In this document: in pieces, positions 38,561 to 48,876 of the stretch | Layout of the letters: the number at the start of each line of letters is the position of its first letter | Numbering within the stretch: the stretch's first letter is position 1 | From: Advenella kashmirensis WT001 | GTDB taxonomy: Bacteria; Pseudomonadota; Gammaproteobacteria; Burkholderiales; Burkholderiaceae_B | DNA: 64,000 bases | Assembly: GCF_000219915.2 (NCBI RefSeq) | Contig: NC_017964.1 | Location: forward strand, 4,030,001-4,094,000 | Reading direction: 5' to 3' | The notes under the pieces: model-generated | Database searches by the model: none | What the model was told of the DNA's origin: nothing | What the model saw: only the letters and a program-made list of their open reading frames with translations | Made by a program: the position numbers and the translations under genes

Positions 38561-40107
38561 ATGAACGGAGCAGATAGTCTTTGCGATACTTTGCTGGAAA
38601 ACGATATTGATGTATGTTTCGCCAATCCCGGCACCTCTGAAATGCATTTTGTAGCAGCGCTGGATCGCAAACCTCAGATGCGCTGCGTGCTGGGTGTTTT
38701 CGAGGGCGTGGTCACGGGCGCCGCCGACGGTTATGCGCGGATGGCCGATAAACCAGCTGCTACCCTGCTGCATTGCGGCCCAGGTATGGCCAACGGTCTG
38801 GCCAACATGCACAACGCCAGGCGCGCCCATACCCCAATGGTCAATGTCGTGGGTGACCATGCCAGCTATCATTTGCAATACGATGCACCGCTGACCAGCG
38901 ATATCGAAAGCCTTGCCACACCCATGTCAGACTGGGTACGGCGTATTGCCTCGGCCGACGATGTATCCGGCGCCGCCGCAGCGGCGATCAGTGCGGCAAA
39001 CAGTGGCTATGGTGCCGTTACCACGCTGATTCTGCCGGCAGATGCCGCATGGACAGAAACATCGACTCCCATACAAAAAGCACCACCGGTCAAGCGTACA
39101 CAGGTTACGCCGGAAGCTTTGCGAGCGGCTACCGAAGCGCTCAATAACGGTCGCAATACAGTGATCCTGCTATCCGGTAAGGCGCTACGCAGCAAGGCGC
39201 TGGAGACCGCAGCCCGGATTGCCGAGCGTACCGGCGCCCGGCTGATGGCACAACAATCCAATAGCCGCATTGAACGGGGCGCAGGTCGTGTGAAGATAGA
39301 ACGCGTGCCATTCAGTGTTGATCTTGCCATCAAAGCGCTGCAAGACACCGAACAGTTGATTCTGGTGGGTGCCAAAACGCCGGTTGCCTTTTTTGCATAC
39401 CCAGGCAAGCCAGGCGAGCTCGTTCCTGAAAATTGCAAACGTATTGAACTGACTCAGCCGGACGACGATCTGCCTGGTGCCTGGAGGCCCTGGCTGATGC
39501 CGTGGGTGCAACCAAAACACCGATCAGCCTGCTGGCAGAACGTGTTGATATTGGCCTGCCGACCGGAACACTGGACGCGGCCGCCGTGATCCAGGCGATT
39601 GGCAGCCTGCTGCCCGAGAACGCGATTATTTGCGATGAGTCTGTCACCTCTGGCAGGGATTCGTTCAAATCGACTTTCGGTTCGGCACCCCACGATTTCC
39701 TGCAGATCACGGGTGGCGCCATCGGGATCGGAATCCCTATGGCCACCGGTGCGGCTGTTGCATGCCCGGATCGCAAAGTGGTCCTGATGCAGGCGGACGG
39801 CAGTGGCATGTATACCCTGCAGGCCCTGTGGACGCAGGCCCGCGAACAACTGGATGTGGTCACTGTCGTCTTTGCAAATCGCAGTTATGCCATATTGCAT
39901 AACGAATTCAAGCAGGTTGGCGCTGGCGCGCCCGGCCGCAATGCCCATCGCATGCTGGATCTGGATAACCCGGCGTTCGACTGGGTGCACATGGCCAACG
40001 CGGCCGGCGTTGAAGCCGCCCGGGTAACCACTACCTCAGCCCTATCGGATGTGCTGCGCAGCGCCATGGCGCGCAAGGGACCGTTTCTGATTGAAGCGGT
40101 CATCTGA
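38561..40107 (+). CDS. Thiamine diphosphate-dependent enzyme, acetolactate synthase large subunit-like (frameshifted here)
   Basis: ThDP enzyme of the acetolactate synthase/benzoylformate decarboxylase superfamily. N-terminal domain: ANPGTSEMHFVAALD and VFEGVVTGAADGYAR with the conserved Glu that activates ThDP; C-terminal domain: ITGGAIGIGIPMATGAAVA, QADGSGMYTLQAL and FANRSYAIL, the ThDP/metal motif. The frame breaks at about 39480 (DDLPGA): one missing C in GCC(C)TGG restores LEALADAVGATKTPISLL and the rest to 40107. Repaired length about 515 residues. The exact reaction cannot be read; it is not part of an ilv operon. It follows the Bug receptor gene by 57 bases. Confidence 0.82.
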
Positions 40108-40178
40108 TCCAGAACCTGGTGAGCGCAGCGAAATTACAGTTGCGCTCACCATATACAATCTTGCACTGGCTGAGCAAG

Positions 40179-41408
40179 TCACGGAATATCCCCACCTTCG
40201 ATATTCGATATTTCCGAGCTTGCCTGATCTGCAGGCATTGCCAGTGCAATTAATCCGAGAACCGGACCGATCGCAAGTATAAGCGTAGATATTTGTCCAA
40301 ACGATTCTATTATTCTGGTCATGATAAGAATTGAAATCATCGTTATTGCAAACCCAATCGCATTCTGAAGAGCGAGTGCTGAGCCAACGTACTCAGGAGG
40401 GCAAGCCTGAGCTGACATGGCTGAAAATTGGGGAGAGTCCGCTACCACGGCAGCCCCCCAAATCAGAAATAAAATCAATGTAATCGTTGGGGACATCCAA
40501 TGTCCGATAACAGCGAAAATGATGCAGCACACGCACGACAAGGATAGCGCCGAGACAGCAACTGAACGGTTTGACAGTCGATGTGAAAAAACACCTCCGA
40601 TGACGCATCCAATAGCCCCTGCCGAGATAGTATAGAACGATATCGTAGAGATGCTTGAGCTATTGCTTGTAATCGCAGAGGAGATCAACAAAGGCACAAT
40701 CGCCCAAAATGCATATAACTCCCACATATGCCCGAAATATCCAAAAGCTGCTTGTCGAAATGAAGGCCTCGCGAAAGCCGATTTCAAACCCAAAATTGCG
40801 CTTCCCTTTTTTTGCGGTGTATGCCGCTTGATTTGCCCATGAGGCCCTTCCCCGAGCGCAAGAATAAGCAATGCCCCACAAACGGATAAACAGGAAGAAG
40901 CTGATACAATCATATACCAGGGATAAGAGGCGGCAAGCGCCTTTAATCCGTGAGGTAAAGCAGTTCCCAAGGTTAGCATCGCAACGAGAATGGACAGCCC
41001 CCAGCCTGCTTTTTCGGGAGCCCATTTTATGATCATCTTCATTCCAAGAGGGTATATGCCTGCTAGCGTCAAACCAACCAGAAACCGCAATAGGACGCCC
41101 AGCCATATCCCGTTGGCCAGAAGGGCAAAAAGCAAATTAAGCACAGCGCCGAGAATGGCGGACACTGCAAATATGTTGCTGGCGCGAAATTTATCAGCCA
41201 AACCCGTCAGTGATAGGAGCAAAGTACCTACAATGAATCCTCCTTGTACTGCACTGGTCAACCAGCCAATTTGTGCGACGCTGACATGCCACAGATCCAT
41301 AAGATCCTCACTCGCTGCGTTTGCGCTGAACCAAAGCGATGTGCCGAACAATTGCGCTAATGAAATAGTAGTAATCGGCCCAGGCCATTTTTCTAATGAA
41401 ATTCTCAT
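40179..41408 (-). CDS. MFS transporter
   Basis: 409 residues with about 12 membrane segments and a central charged loop (GEGPHGQIKRHTPQKKGS, about residue 190). The MFS motif A region is LSLTGLADKFRASNIF. N-terminal LAQLFGTSLWFSANAA resembles transporters of the nitrate/cyanate-like or CynX-like groups, but the substrate is not clear. Divergent from the LysR gene with 75 bases between, so probably under its control. GC is lower than in the flanking genes. Frame intact. Confidence 0.8.
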   Translation of the reverse strand: MRISLEKWPGPITTISLAQLFGTSLWFSANAASEDLMDLWHVSVAQIGWLTSAVQGGFIVGTLLLSLTGLADKFRASNIFAVSAILGAVLNLLFALLANGIWLGVLLRFLVGLTLAGIYPLGMKMIIKWAPEKAGWGLSILVAMLTLGTALPHGLKALAASYPWYMIVSASSCLSVCGALLILALGEGPHGQIKRHTPQKKGSAILGLKSAFARPSFRQAAFGYFGHMWELYAFWAIVPLLISSAITSNSSSISTISFYTISAGAIGCVIGGVFSHRLSNRSVAVSALSLSCVCCIIFAVIGHWMSPTITLILFLIWGAAVVADSPQFSAMSAQACPPEYVGSALALQNAIGFAITMISILIMTRIIESFGQISTLILAIGPVLGLIALAMPADQASSEISNIEGGDIP

Positions 41409-41483
41409 GAAATCCTCGTTTGCTTTGCACTATCATGGGCGAAACTTATTCACTGACAGACACCCGATGCCCTGGAGGATGCT

Positions 41484-42416
41484 ATGAATTTCAGACAACT
41501 TGAAAGCTTCCTGGCGATTGCCGAGTTAAATAGTTTCGCGGCAGCTGCGGATCGCCTGTGTGTAACGCAGTCTACAATTTCCGCTCGCATTCATGAGCTA
41601 GAGCAAGTGCTGGGCGTCGAGCTGTTTGACCGCACACAACGAACCGCGAGACTTACCCTGAAAGGGCGGGAATTGATCAATTATGCTGCTCAAATCATGT
41701 CTCTTTCCTCCGAAATCAGGCTTCGTATTGGAGCTAAGGACGCGCTTACAGGAGTTGTTCGTATCGGTGTTGCAGAACTGGTTGCCATTTCCTGGTTGCC
41801 TGACCTTGTGAATGCCGTTCGTCATGAGTATCCCAATATTAAATTAGAATTCGAAGTCGGGCTCAACCCATCTCTTATCGAAGGAATTCGAAACGGGCGA
41901 CTTGATCTGGTTATCCTGGCTGGGAAATTTCAAGAACCCGGCTTCGATGCTTTTGATCTCGGCCGAGTCCGATTTTCATGGATGTCTTCGCCAACGATGT
42001 TTCCCGGCCAGGAGAAAATAAAATTGGAAGAGCTCCGTAAGTTGCCTATCCTCTATCAGGGTAAAAACTCCTTTACCAACGGAATTATGGAGCAAATCCT
42101 GGGTATTTCCAGTGTGCGAGAACGAACGGGAATGACGTGTAATAGCCTTGACGCGTTATTTGCACTCACGCAAGCCAGTGTCGGCATTGGATTTCTTCCT
42201 GTCTCGCATTATTCAGATGCGATCAGAAATGGCAAATTGAAAATAATCCAGACGGAACCGAAATACTTTTTGATGCCATTTTCCATTTCCTGCGCGAGCA
42301 ACTCGCCAGAGTTGTTTACAGATATTGCTCGTCTATGTGTACAGAGCAGCAAATTCGACAAACTGATCGAAGAAGCGGAACCGTCAACGCACATCCCCCA
42401 GGCAGACATACTTTAA
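41484..42416 (+). CDS. LysR-family transcriptional regulator
   Basis: 310 residues. N-terminal HTH NFRQLESFLAIAELNSFAAAADRLCVTQSTISARIHELE (residues 2-40), then a typical LysR substrate-binding domain (VRIGVAELVAISWLPDLV onward). A strong Shine-Dalgarno GGAGGA precedes ATG 41484. It lies between a divergent MFS gene and a convergent aldehyde dehydrogenase gene, with which its 3' end overlaps by 33 bases. Likely activator of this lower-GC catabolic block. Confidence 0.88.
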   Translation: MNFRQLESFLAIAELNSFAAAADRLCVTQSTISARIHELEQVLGVELFDRTQRTARLTLKGRELINYAAQIMSLSSEIRLRIGAKDALTGVVRIGVAELVAISWLPDLVNAVRHEYPNIKLEFEVGLNPSLIEGIRNGRLDLVILAGKFQEPGFDAFDLGRVRFSWMSSPTMFPGQEKIKLEELRKLPILYQGKNSFTNGIMEQILGISSVRERTGMTCNSLDALFALTQASVGIGFLPVSHYSDAIRNGKLKIIQTEPKYFLMPFSISCASNSPELFTDIARLCVQSSKFDKLIEEAEPSTHIPQADIL

Positions 42417-43853
42417 TTCCAGGTAATCATCAATTCCGTACTTTGACCCTTCACGTCCCAATCCAGATTCTTTAATCCCTCCGAATGGTGCAACTTCGGT
42501 AGAAATTCTGCCTGTGTTGAACCCGACAATACCGGCTTCCAGCTGTTCTGAAACCCTCCAGAAGCGGCGCAGGTCATTTGTGAAAGCATATGCCGCAAGC
42601 CCATATGGGGTGGCATTGGCAGCCTGGATCACTTCTTGTTCTGAATCGAATCGAATCAGCGGCGCGACCGGACCAAACGTTTCTTCACTATTGAGTAAGG
42701 CATCCTGCGGTACGTCAATTAACACTGTAGGAGCAAAGAAATTTCCGTTGCCCTCAATTCTATTGCCACCCATTGCTACCTTGGCGCCCTTACCAACGGC
42801 ATCCTGGATATGTCTTTCAATTTTTTCGACTGCAATCTGGTTTATTAATGGACCTTGATCTGTTTCATGCAATAAACCATCTCCAAGACGGAAACTTGAA
42901 ATTTTGTTCTTCAGTTTTTCAGCGAATTCATTGTAGATCGAACTATGTACGAAAATCCGGTTAGCGCAGACACATGTCTGCCCCGTGTTTCTAAACTTGG
43001 CGGCGATCACTTCTGTGACCGACAGGTCGAGATCAGCATCTTCGAATACGATAACCGGCGCGTTTCCACCCAGTTCCATCGATACCTTTTTCATTGTAGC
43101 CGCGCAAGCCGCAGTAAGAATTTTGCCAACCGGCGTAGAACCGGTAAACGTAAGCTTGCGCACTCTTGGATCTGCAGTAAAGACACCACCAATTGCCTGT
43201 GCATCGCCAGCAACCACATTTATTGCCCCGTTTGGAAAACCGGCTGCTTCGGCCAAGGCAGCTAATGCAAACGCTGTTAAGGGCGTTAATTCCGATGGTT
43301 TGAGCACAACAGTACATCCGGCAGCAAGTGCAGGGGCAAGCTTTCTAGTAATCATTGCCGCAGGAAAATTCCATGGCGTGATTGCAGCCACCACGCCAAT
43401 GGGCTCTTTGGAAACCATGATTCGTGAGTCTTGTGTTGGTGCAGGAATGAGATCGCCGTATACACGCTTTGCTTCTTCAGAAAACCACTCCACAAAGGAA
43501 GCCGCATAACGAATTTCTCCAACGGCCTCGTTCAATGGTTTGCCTTGTTCTGCGGTAAGCAATCGGGCAAGATCGGTTTCATGTTTCAGTATCAAGTCAA
43601 ACCAGGCTCGCAAAATCCTGGCACGCTCCTTGCCAGTTTGAGACTTCCATTCGGGTAACGCTTTAGTGGCCGCATCCACCGCCGCTTCTGCATCTTTAGA
43701 ACTCCCTTTCGGGATGGTAGCAATGATAGTCCCGGTTGCAGGGTTAATTACCTCAATGACATGATCGGATGCCGAGCCAACCCATTTACCATTTATAAAT
43801 AATCGCTCTTTGGCGTAAGGCGCAAACGATTTATCAAGTCCAATGTCAATCAT
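42384..43853 (-). CDS. gabD: NAD(P)+-dependent succinate-semialdehyde dehydrogenase (GabD-like)
   Basis: About 489 residues; ATG 43853 with AAAGGA six bases upstream. Aldehyde dehydrogenase hallmarks: ITPWNFPAAMITRKLAPALAAGCTVVLKPSELTP, FTGSTPVGKI, catalytic Glu in MELGGNAP and catalytic Cys in NTGQTCVCANR, C-terminal GLGREGSKYGIDDYLELKY. The N-terminus INGKWVGSAS and overall pattern match GabD-type succinate-semialdehyde dehydrogenases, producing succinate. In this block it likely handles the C4 semialdehyde released by the monooxygenase pathway. Frame intact. The precise aldehyde is an inference. Confidence 0.87.
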   Translation of the reverse strand: MIDIGLDKSFAPYAKERLFINGKWVGSASDHVIEVINPATGTIIATIPKGSSKDAEAAVDAATKALPEWKSQTGKERARILRAWFDLILKHETDLARLLTAEQGKPLNEAVGEIRYAASFVEWFSEEAKRVYGDLIPAPTQDSRIMVSKEPIGVVAAITPWNFPAAMITRKLAPALAAGCTVVLKPSELTPLTAFALAALAEAAGFPNGAINVVAGDAQAIGGVFTADPRVRKLTFTGSTPVGKILTAACAATMKKVSMELGGNAPVIVFEDADLDLSVTEVIAAKFRNTGQTCVCANRIFVHSSIYNEFAEKLKNKISSFRLGDGLLHETDQGPLINQIAVEKIERHIQDAVGKGAKVAMGGNRIEGNGNFFAPTVLIDVPQDALLNSEETFGPVAPLIRFDSEQEVIQAANATPYGLAAYAFTNDLRRFWRVSEQLEAGIVGFNTGRISTEVAPFGGIKESGLGREGSKYGIDDYLELKYVCLGDVR

Positions 43854-43900
43854 CAAATATCCTTTAAAGAATCCGGAAATAACTGCGTTTGTAATGCCTG

Positions 43901-45241
43901 TCAGGATTTGGCCTTAAGATCAATACCCTTGGTCTCTTTCATCATTAATGCCGCGATGATCGTAATTACCGCCAGTACAGTCTGATATGCCGAAAACATC
44001 CATCCTGCATTGATGGACTGCACCCATGACATGAGGTATGGCGCCGTTCCACCAAATATGCCAATAGCAAGTGATGTCAAAATACTTACGCCAACGGCAC
44101 GCACTCGTGCTGGAATCAATTCCGCCATCAGCGCCGGATAGTGACCAACGCCCACTGTCCAGACCAGAAGAGCCAGGCTTTGTGCCGCAAAAAGCGTCCA
44201 TGGCTGACTAGTGAGTATTGATGTGATTGGCATACCCATAACCGCTACCAATAACGCAAATGTAATAACCATTGGCCGTCGGCCAAAACGATCAGAAAGC
44301 ATGCCAAATATAGGCAGAAATATGATCGTGCAAGCCTGCGCTAAAAGACTCGCGATGAATGCGCCGTTAGGATCCATTTTGTATTGCGCTATAACCATAG
44401 CGGGCGCAAAGGCAATCCAGGTGTAGTACCAGACATTCATGGCTGCATTCAGCACAATCACCAGCAGCGACATCTTCAGTATTTTTGTCTTGGTGATAGG
44501 TTCTACAACCGCTGTGTCATTCTCGGCTTTCTGAATGCTTTCGAACGCATCAGTTTCATGCGCTTGTCGGCGCAGAAAAAGAACATAGACACCTAAAAGA
44601 GCGCCAAGACCAAATCCAATTCTCCAGCCCCAGTTTTGCATCTGCTCGGGTGCCAGCACGCCTGTCAGCAATGCCGCAACGCCTGTTGCCAACATGACTC
44701 CGATAATTACACTGACGTATACAGAGCTGGTCCATAGACCTCGTTTCTTATTGGGTGCAATCTCTGCGATATATACATATGAAACCCCCGACTCACCGCC
44801 ATGGGCGAATCCCTGTATCAGACGCATGATAAAAAGCCCCAAAGACGCCCAGGCGCCGATCGACTCATACGTGGGTAATAACGCAATTCCTAAACTGGCC
44901 CCGGCAAGCATCAGCATTGTGATCAGCAAAGTAAGCTTTCTTCCGCTTTTATCGGCTATACGACCAAACACGAGACCACCAAGCGGTCTTGCAATGAAGC
45001 CACCCGCAAAAATAGCCAGCGTGGACAATAGCGCAGATGTCGGATCCGCTTTCTGGAAGAAATTGGCGGCCAGATAAGTGGTTAGCGTTCCGTAGATTGT
45101 CCAGTCATACCACTCTAAAACATTGCCAACTGCGGCTGCCTTCAATGATTTGCGTCTTTTTTCAAGAGACAGTCCTGACAACGCTTCCGTTTCGACTGTG
45201 GTATCCATTATTTTTGTTGTCATATCTAGAGTCACCGTCAT
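43901..45241 (-). CDS. MHS-family (metabolite:H+ symporter) MFS transporter
   Basis: 446 residues with 12 membrane segments. Family features: AAAVGNVLEWYDWTIYGTLTTYLAANFF, FGRIADKSGRKLTLL (motif A), GFAHGGESGVSYVYIAEIAPNKKRG. MHS transporters take up organic acids and related compounds (KgtP, ShiA, citrate, aromatic acids). Located between the aldehyde dehydrogenase and the monooxygenase in one minus-strand unit. A Shine-Dalgarno AGGAGG precedes ATG 45241. Frame intact. Confidence 0.88.
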   Translation of the reverse strand: MTVTLDMTTKIMDTTVETEALSGLSLEKRRKSLKAAAVGNVLEWYDWTIYGTLTTYLAANFFQKADPTSALLSTLAIFAGGFIARPLGGLVFGRIADKSGRKLTLLITMLMLAGASLGIALLPTYESIGAWASLGLFIMRLIQGFAHGGESGVSYVYIAEIAPNKKRGLWTSSVYVSVIIGVMLATGVAALLTGVLAPEQMQNWGWRIGFGLGALLGVYVLFLRRQAHETDAFESIQKAENDTAVVEPITKTKILKMSLLVIVLNAAMNVWYYTWIAFAPAMVIAQYKMDPNGAFIASLLAQACTIIFLPIFGMLSDRFGRRPMVITFALLVAVMGMPITSILTSQPWTLFAAQSLALLVWTVGVGHYPALMAELIPARVRAVGVSILTSLAIGIFGGTAPYLMSWVQSINAGWMFSAYQTVLAVITIIAALMMKETKGIDLKAKS

Positions 45242-45279
45242 GGCACTCCTCCTTTGTTAATAGTATTTTTATAAATGGC

Positions 45280-46640
45280 TTATTTACGGTAACTACTTGC
45301 CGGATGCGGCTTGGCCAAACGAGGACCAGCAGCGAATAGTTTCTCCCTCAATGTGCCTTCTTCGTATTGTGTTTTGTATACTCCGCGTTCTTGCAGAATC
45401 GGCACGACATGATCTACGATGTCGTTGATGGTGTCCGGCGCAACAGCATAAGCAAGATTGAATCCATCGACGCTGTTTCTTCAACCCATTGCTGCAATTC
45501 GTTTGCAACGGTCTCAGCAGAGCCGACAATTAAAGGCCCTGAGCCTCCGACTGCAATATGTTCGGCCACTTCCCCGACAGTCCAGACACGATTGGGATCG
45601 GAAATCGTAAAACGGTCAATGGCTGTTTGCATACTGTCGTTTTTTATATGCTTAACCGGCTCGTTGGGATCACAAGAGGAGAAATCTATACCGCTCCAGC
45701 CTGACATGAGCGTTAAGGCGCCTTCATGCGAGGCATATTTCCGATACTCGGCCAACTTTTCCTGGGCCTGGGCATCAGTGCCCCCGACAATTAAAGTCAT
45801 CATGCCGAAGATCGCTATGCTGTCACCAGATCTGCCCTGTTCCTGGGTCGCAGCTCGCAGCTTTTTAACTGTCGAGGTCAGTACCTTCTTGGTCGGGCTG
45901 CTTGCAAAAACACACTCGGCGTGCCGTCCTGCGAATGTTTGTCCCTTGGATGAAGCCCCCGCCTGATATAGTACTGGCGTTCTTTGCGGAGAGGGTTCCG
46001 ATAAATGGATCCCGTTCAGACGGAAATAAGTGCCGTCATGTTCCACGGGATGCACTTTCGAAGGATTCACATATATGCCGGTTTCCCTGTTTCTTTCTAC
46101 AGCATCGTCTTCCCAGCACCCCTCCCAAAGTTTGTACATTATTTCCATGTACTCTTCGGCGATTTCATAACGTGTATCATGACCGGTCTGACTCGTAGCG
46201 CCGGCAGCTTTGGCTGCACTGTTCAGATAACCAGTGACAATGTTCCAACCCACTCGACCGTTTGTAAGATGATCAAGCGTGCTCATTTTGCGGGCGAATG
46301 TGTAGGGTGGTTCGTATGTAAGTGAGCCTGTAATACCAAATCCCAGATGTTTTGTTACGTCAGCCATTGGCGGAACAATTAAAAAAGGGTCGTTACTGGG
46401 CACCTGGACTGCATTTCGAAGCGCCGCATCCGCATTTGAGCCATATACATCATAGATACCAGTGACATCAGCAAGAAAAAGTCCGTCAAACATGCCTTCT
46501 TCAAGCTTGCGAGCGAGGTTCTGCCAGTATTTGATTGATTTATATTCTCCGGATCGATCATTGGGATGACGCCATAGTCCTTGCGACTGATGAACCGCAG
46601 TGTTCATGTCGAAGGCATTAAAAAGAATCTTTTTTTTCAC
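45280..46640 (-). CDS. LLM-class flavin-dependent monooxygenase (NtaA/SnaA/DszA family; frameshifted near C-terminus)
   Basis: Two-component FMNH2-dependent monooxygenase of the nitrilotriacetate/DszA type. Start GTG 46640 with AGGAGA six bases upstream. Features: KKKILFNAFDMNTAVHQSQGLWRHPND, FDGLFLADVTGIYDVYG, GRVGWNIVTGYLNSAAKAAG, HDTRYEIAEEYMEIMYKLWEG and PVLYQAGASSKGQTFAGRHAE, all characteristic. Near 45472 one G is lost after WVEET; the expected VDGFNLAYAVAPDTINDIVD and the end to the TAA at 45280-45282 are in the next frame. Repaired length about 453 residues. It needs reduced flavin, supplied by the adjacent reductase. Likely cleaves a C-N or C-S bond; substrate unknown. Confidence 0.87.
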
Positions 46641-46752
46641 TGTATATCTCCTGATATCAGGTAAGGTAAGATGAGCGTTAATGTTGAGCGCAGCGCCCCC
46701 TTGCACGAAGTATGCAACGCGCTCTTAAGTTCGTTATCAAGTTTGTTGGGGT

Positions 46753-47259
46753 TTAAGCTGCTTTCTCGAGTTGATTCAGCGAAACATATTTACCGCTGTG
46801 ATACACAAGTGGGTTCCCGCCATGTATCGCTGTTCGGACGACACGACCAATGAGTATCGTATGATCTCCGGCCACATACCGCTGCTGGACTTCACACTCT
46901 CCATGGGCTACGGCGCCGATTATGCACGGGCTGCCGGTCAGGCCATGAGTAAAATCTACATTTTTAAGCTTGTCTTCGCCTTTTGTGGCAAATACATTTG
47001 AAATTTCAGCTTGCTGGTCGGATAAAAAATTGATGCAAAAATGCCCGCTTTCGTTGATGGCATCAAGCGTATTTGAATTGTTCGCGAGACTGACCAGGAA
47101 CAAAGGCGGGTTTAAAGACAGCGACAGTACCGCAGTCATTGTCACGCCAGTGCCTTTTCCATTTGAGTCTGATGTGGATATCACTGCTACGCCAGCGGCA
47201 AACTGGCCGGCAAATTTACGAAGATCGACTTGAGAAGCATTTTGGTTTTGAACTTGCAT
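46753..47259 (-). CDS. NAD(P)H:flavin reductase (HpaC/NtaB-like)
   Basis: 168 residues, flavin reductase domain: LRKFAGQFAAGVAVIST, GVTMTAVLSLSLNPPLFLVSL, HFCINFLSDQQAEISNVFA and GDHTILIGRVV. ATG 47259 with AGGAGGA seven bases upstream. First gene of the monooxygenase unit; it delivers FMNH2 to the LLM monooxygenase 112 bases downstream. Frame intact. Confidence 0.88.
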   Translation of the reverse strand: MQVQNQNASQVDLRKFAGQFAAGVAVISTSDSNGKGTGVTMTAVLSLSLNPPLFLVSLANNSNTLDAINESGHFCINFLSDQQAEISNVFATKGEDKLKNVDFTHGLTGSPCIIGAVAHGECEVQQRYVAGDHTILIGRVVRTAIHGGNPLVYHSGKYVSLNQLEKAA

Positions 47260-47436
47260 GATATTTCCTCCTGTGAGGACAAATGCTACGCATGCACTCT
47301 TATCAATTCAAACGATTTATTATGATCGAAATACTTCGAAATTTTCAATGAATCAATTTTCGGTTGAATCCGCAATCAATTGAAACCCTTGACTCTCATT
47401 GCGGATATGGTGTCTTTGCCCGATTAAAAATCCACC

Positions 47437-48767
47437 TCATGCACAGGACAGCAGGCAATGCCTGACCCGTTCCAATGCCGTCTGTAATACTTCCGGCGTC
47501 ACTGACCCAAGCGCCAGACGAATCGCATGGGGCACGTGGATAGTGGCAGCAAAGGCTCTGCCGTTGATACGGAAATCTGTTCTCGCATGAGCGCCATGGC
47601 GATCTGATCTGCGCGTACCTCTTCGGCCAGGGGAATCCACAGGAAATAGGATGAAGGATGGCCGACGCACGAAATACCCGCCAGGATCTTGCGCGCCATA
47701 GCCTGACGGGATTGTGCGTCTTCGCGTTTCTCGCGTTCAAGCTGCAACACGGTGCCGTCGCGAATCCATTCAATTGTCATGGCGGTCATCACACCCGGCG
47801 TACTCCAGGTCGTGGCGCGTATGGCCCGCTCCAGCGATGCAATATGAGTGGGTGGCGCTGCGACCAGGCCCACGCGCAATCCTGCCGCCACATTTTTTGA
47901 GAACCCGGTGATGTAGATTGTGATATCCGGCGCAAGTTGGGCAATAGGGGCAGGCGCTTCATCAACCAGAAAGGCGTAGGCGGCATCTTCGATAATAAGC
48001 AGGCTGTATTTACGCGCCACGGCAACCAGTTGCTGCCTGCGATTTTCACTCATGACCCAGCCTAGCGGATTGTTCATAGTGGGCATGGTATAGACCGCCT
48101 TTATGCGGCGCGCGCGACACAGCTTTTCCAGTACAGCCATATCGGGACCCCGATTGTCTGCCGGTATGGGCACCAGCTCCAGATGCAGCATCTGCGCCAG
48201 CACCCGAAAACCAGGGTAGGTCAAGGCATCCACGGCAACCACATCGCCCGGATTCAGACATGCCATTACCGTCATCGCCAGGCCATCCTGTGCGCCGTTC
48301 ACGATCAGGATCTGCCCGGCATCCACACTGAGCCCGCGGTGCGCCAGATACTGCGCCATCGCTGCCCGATCGTGGGCCCTGCCGCCATAAGGCTGATAGC
48401 GCAACAACGAAGCCAGGTCGCCCGAGGTAGACAGTTGCCGGAGCGCATTGCGCAACAATTCGGTCTGCTGTGGCAGCGAAGGGTAATTGAAGTTGAGATC
48501 TATCATGTCGGCAGCGACCACGTGCTGATCCGTTCCCTGGCCGGGCGTGAGCGCGATGGCGCGCACATAGGTGCCGCGCCCGGTTTCACCGCTGATCAGC
48601 CCCATGGCCTGAAGCTCGGCGTAGACCCGGGTTGCCGTGACCAGAGACATGCCCTCGCGCGCGGCCAGTTGCCGATGGGTCGGTAGCCGGGTTCCCGGCG
48701 CCAGCTGGCCTGCCTGGATTTGCTGCGCAAACCGGTCAACAACAGTTTTATATCGCAGGCGGGCCAT
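47437..48767 (-). CDS. MocR-type GntR/aminotransferase-fold transcriptional regulator (frameshifted near C-terminus)
   Basis: N-terminal GntR winged helix (VVDRFAQQIQAGQLAPGTRLPTHRQLAAREGMSLVTATRVYAELQ) fused to a fold-type I aminotransferase domain: YQPYGGRAHDRAAMAQYL, NGAQDGLAMTVMACLNPGDVVAVDALTYPG, TMPTMNNPLGWVMS, PLP-Lys in YITGFSKNVAAGLRVG. The frame breaks at about 47553 (STAEP); one added base gives FAATIHVPHAIRLALGSV and an end at 47437. Repaired length about 443 residues. I use ATG 48767 because upstream ATGs would place the 24-base operator-like repeat within the gene. Divergent from an EamA exporter, which it likely regulates. Confidence 0.85.
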
Positions 48768-48780
48768 AGGCAGATGTATC

Positions 48781-48804
48781 CATGACAATAATTTGATTGT
48801 CATG
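48781..48804. promoter_or_regulatory. Inverted repeat in the MocR/EamA divergent promoter
   Basis: CATGACAAT (48781-48789) and ATTGTCATG (48796-48804) are a perfect 9-base inverted repeat separated by AATTTG. It lies 14 bases before the MocR start and 73 bases before the transporter start. It is a good candidate for the regulator's own operator. Confidence 0.5.
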
Positions 48805-48876
48805 ATTATAAGTTCTAAGATTGCATTTTGCCATTGCTGTCTCACAATATTACAGGCGCAATTGCAGGTGTGATAG

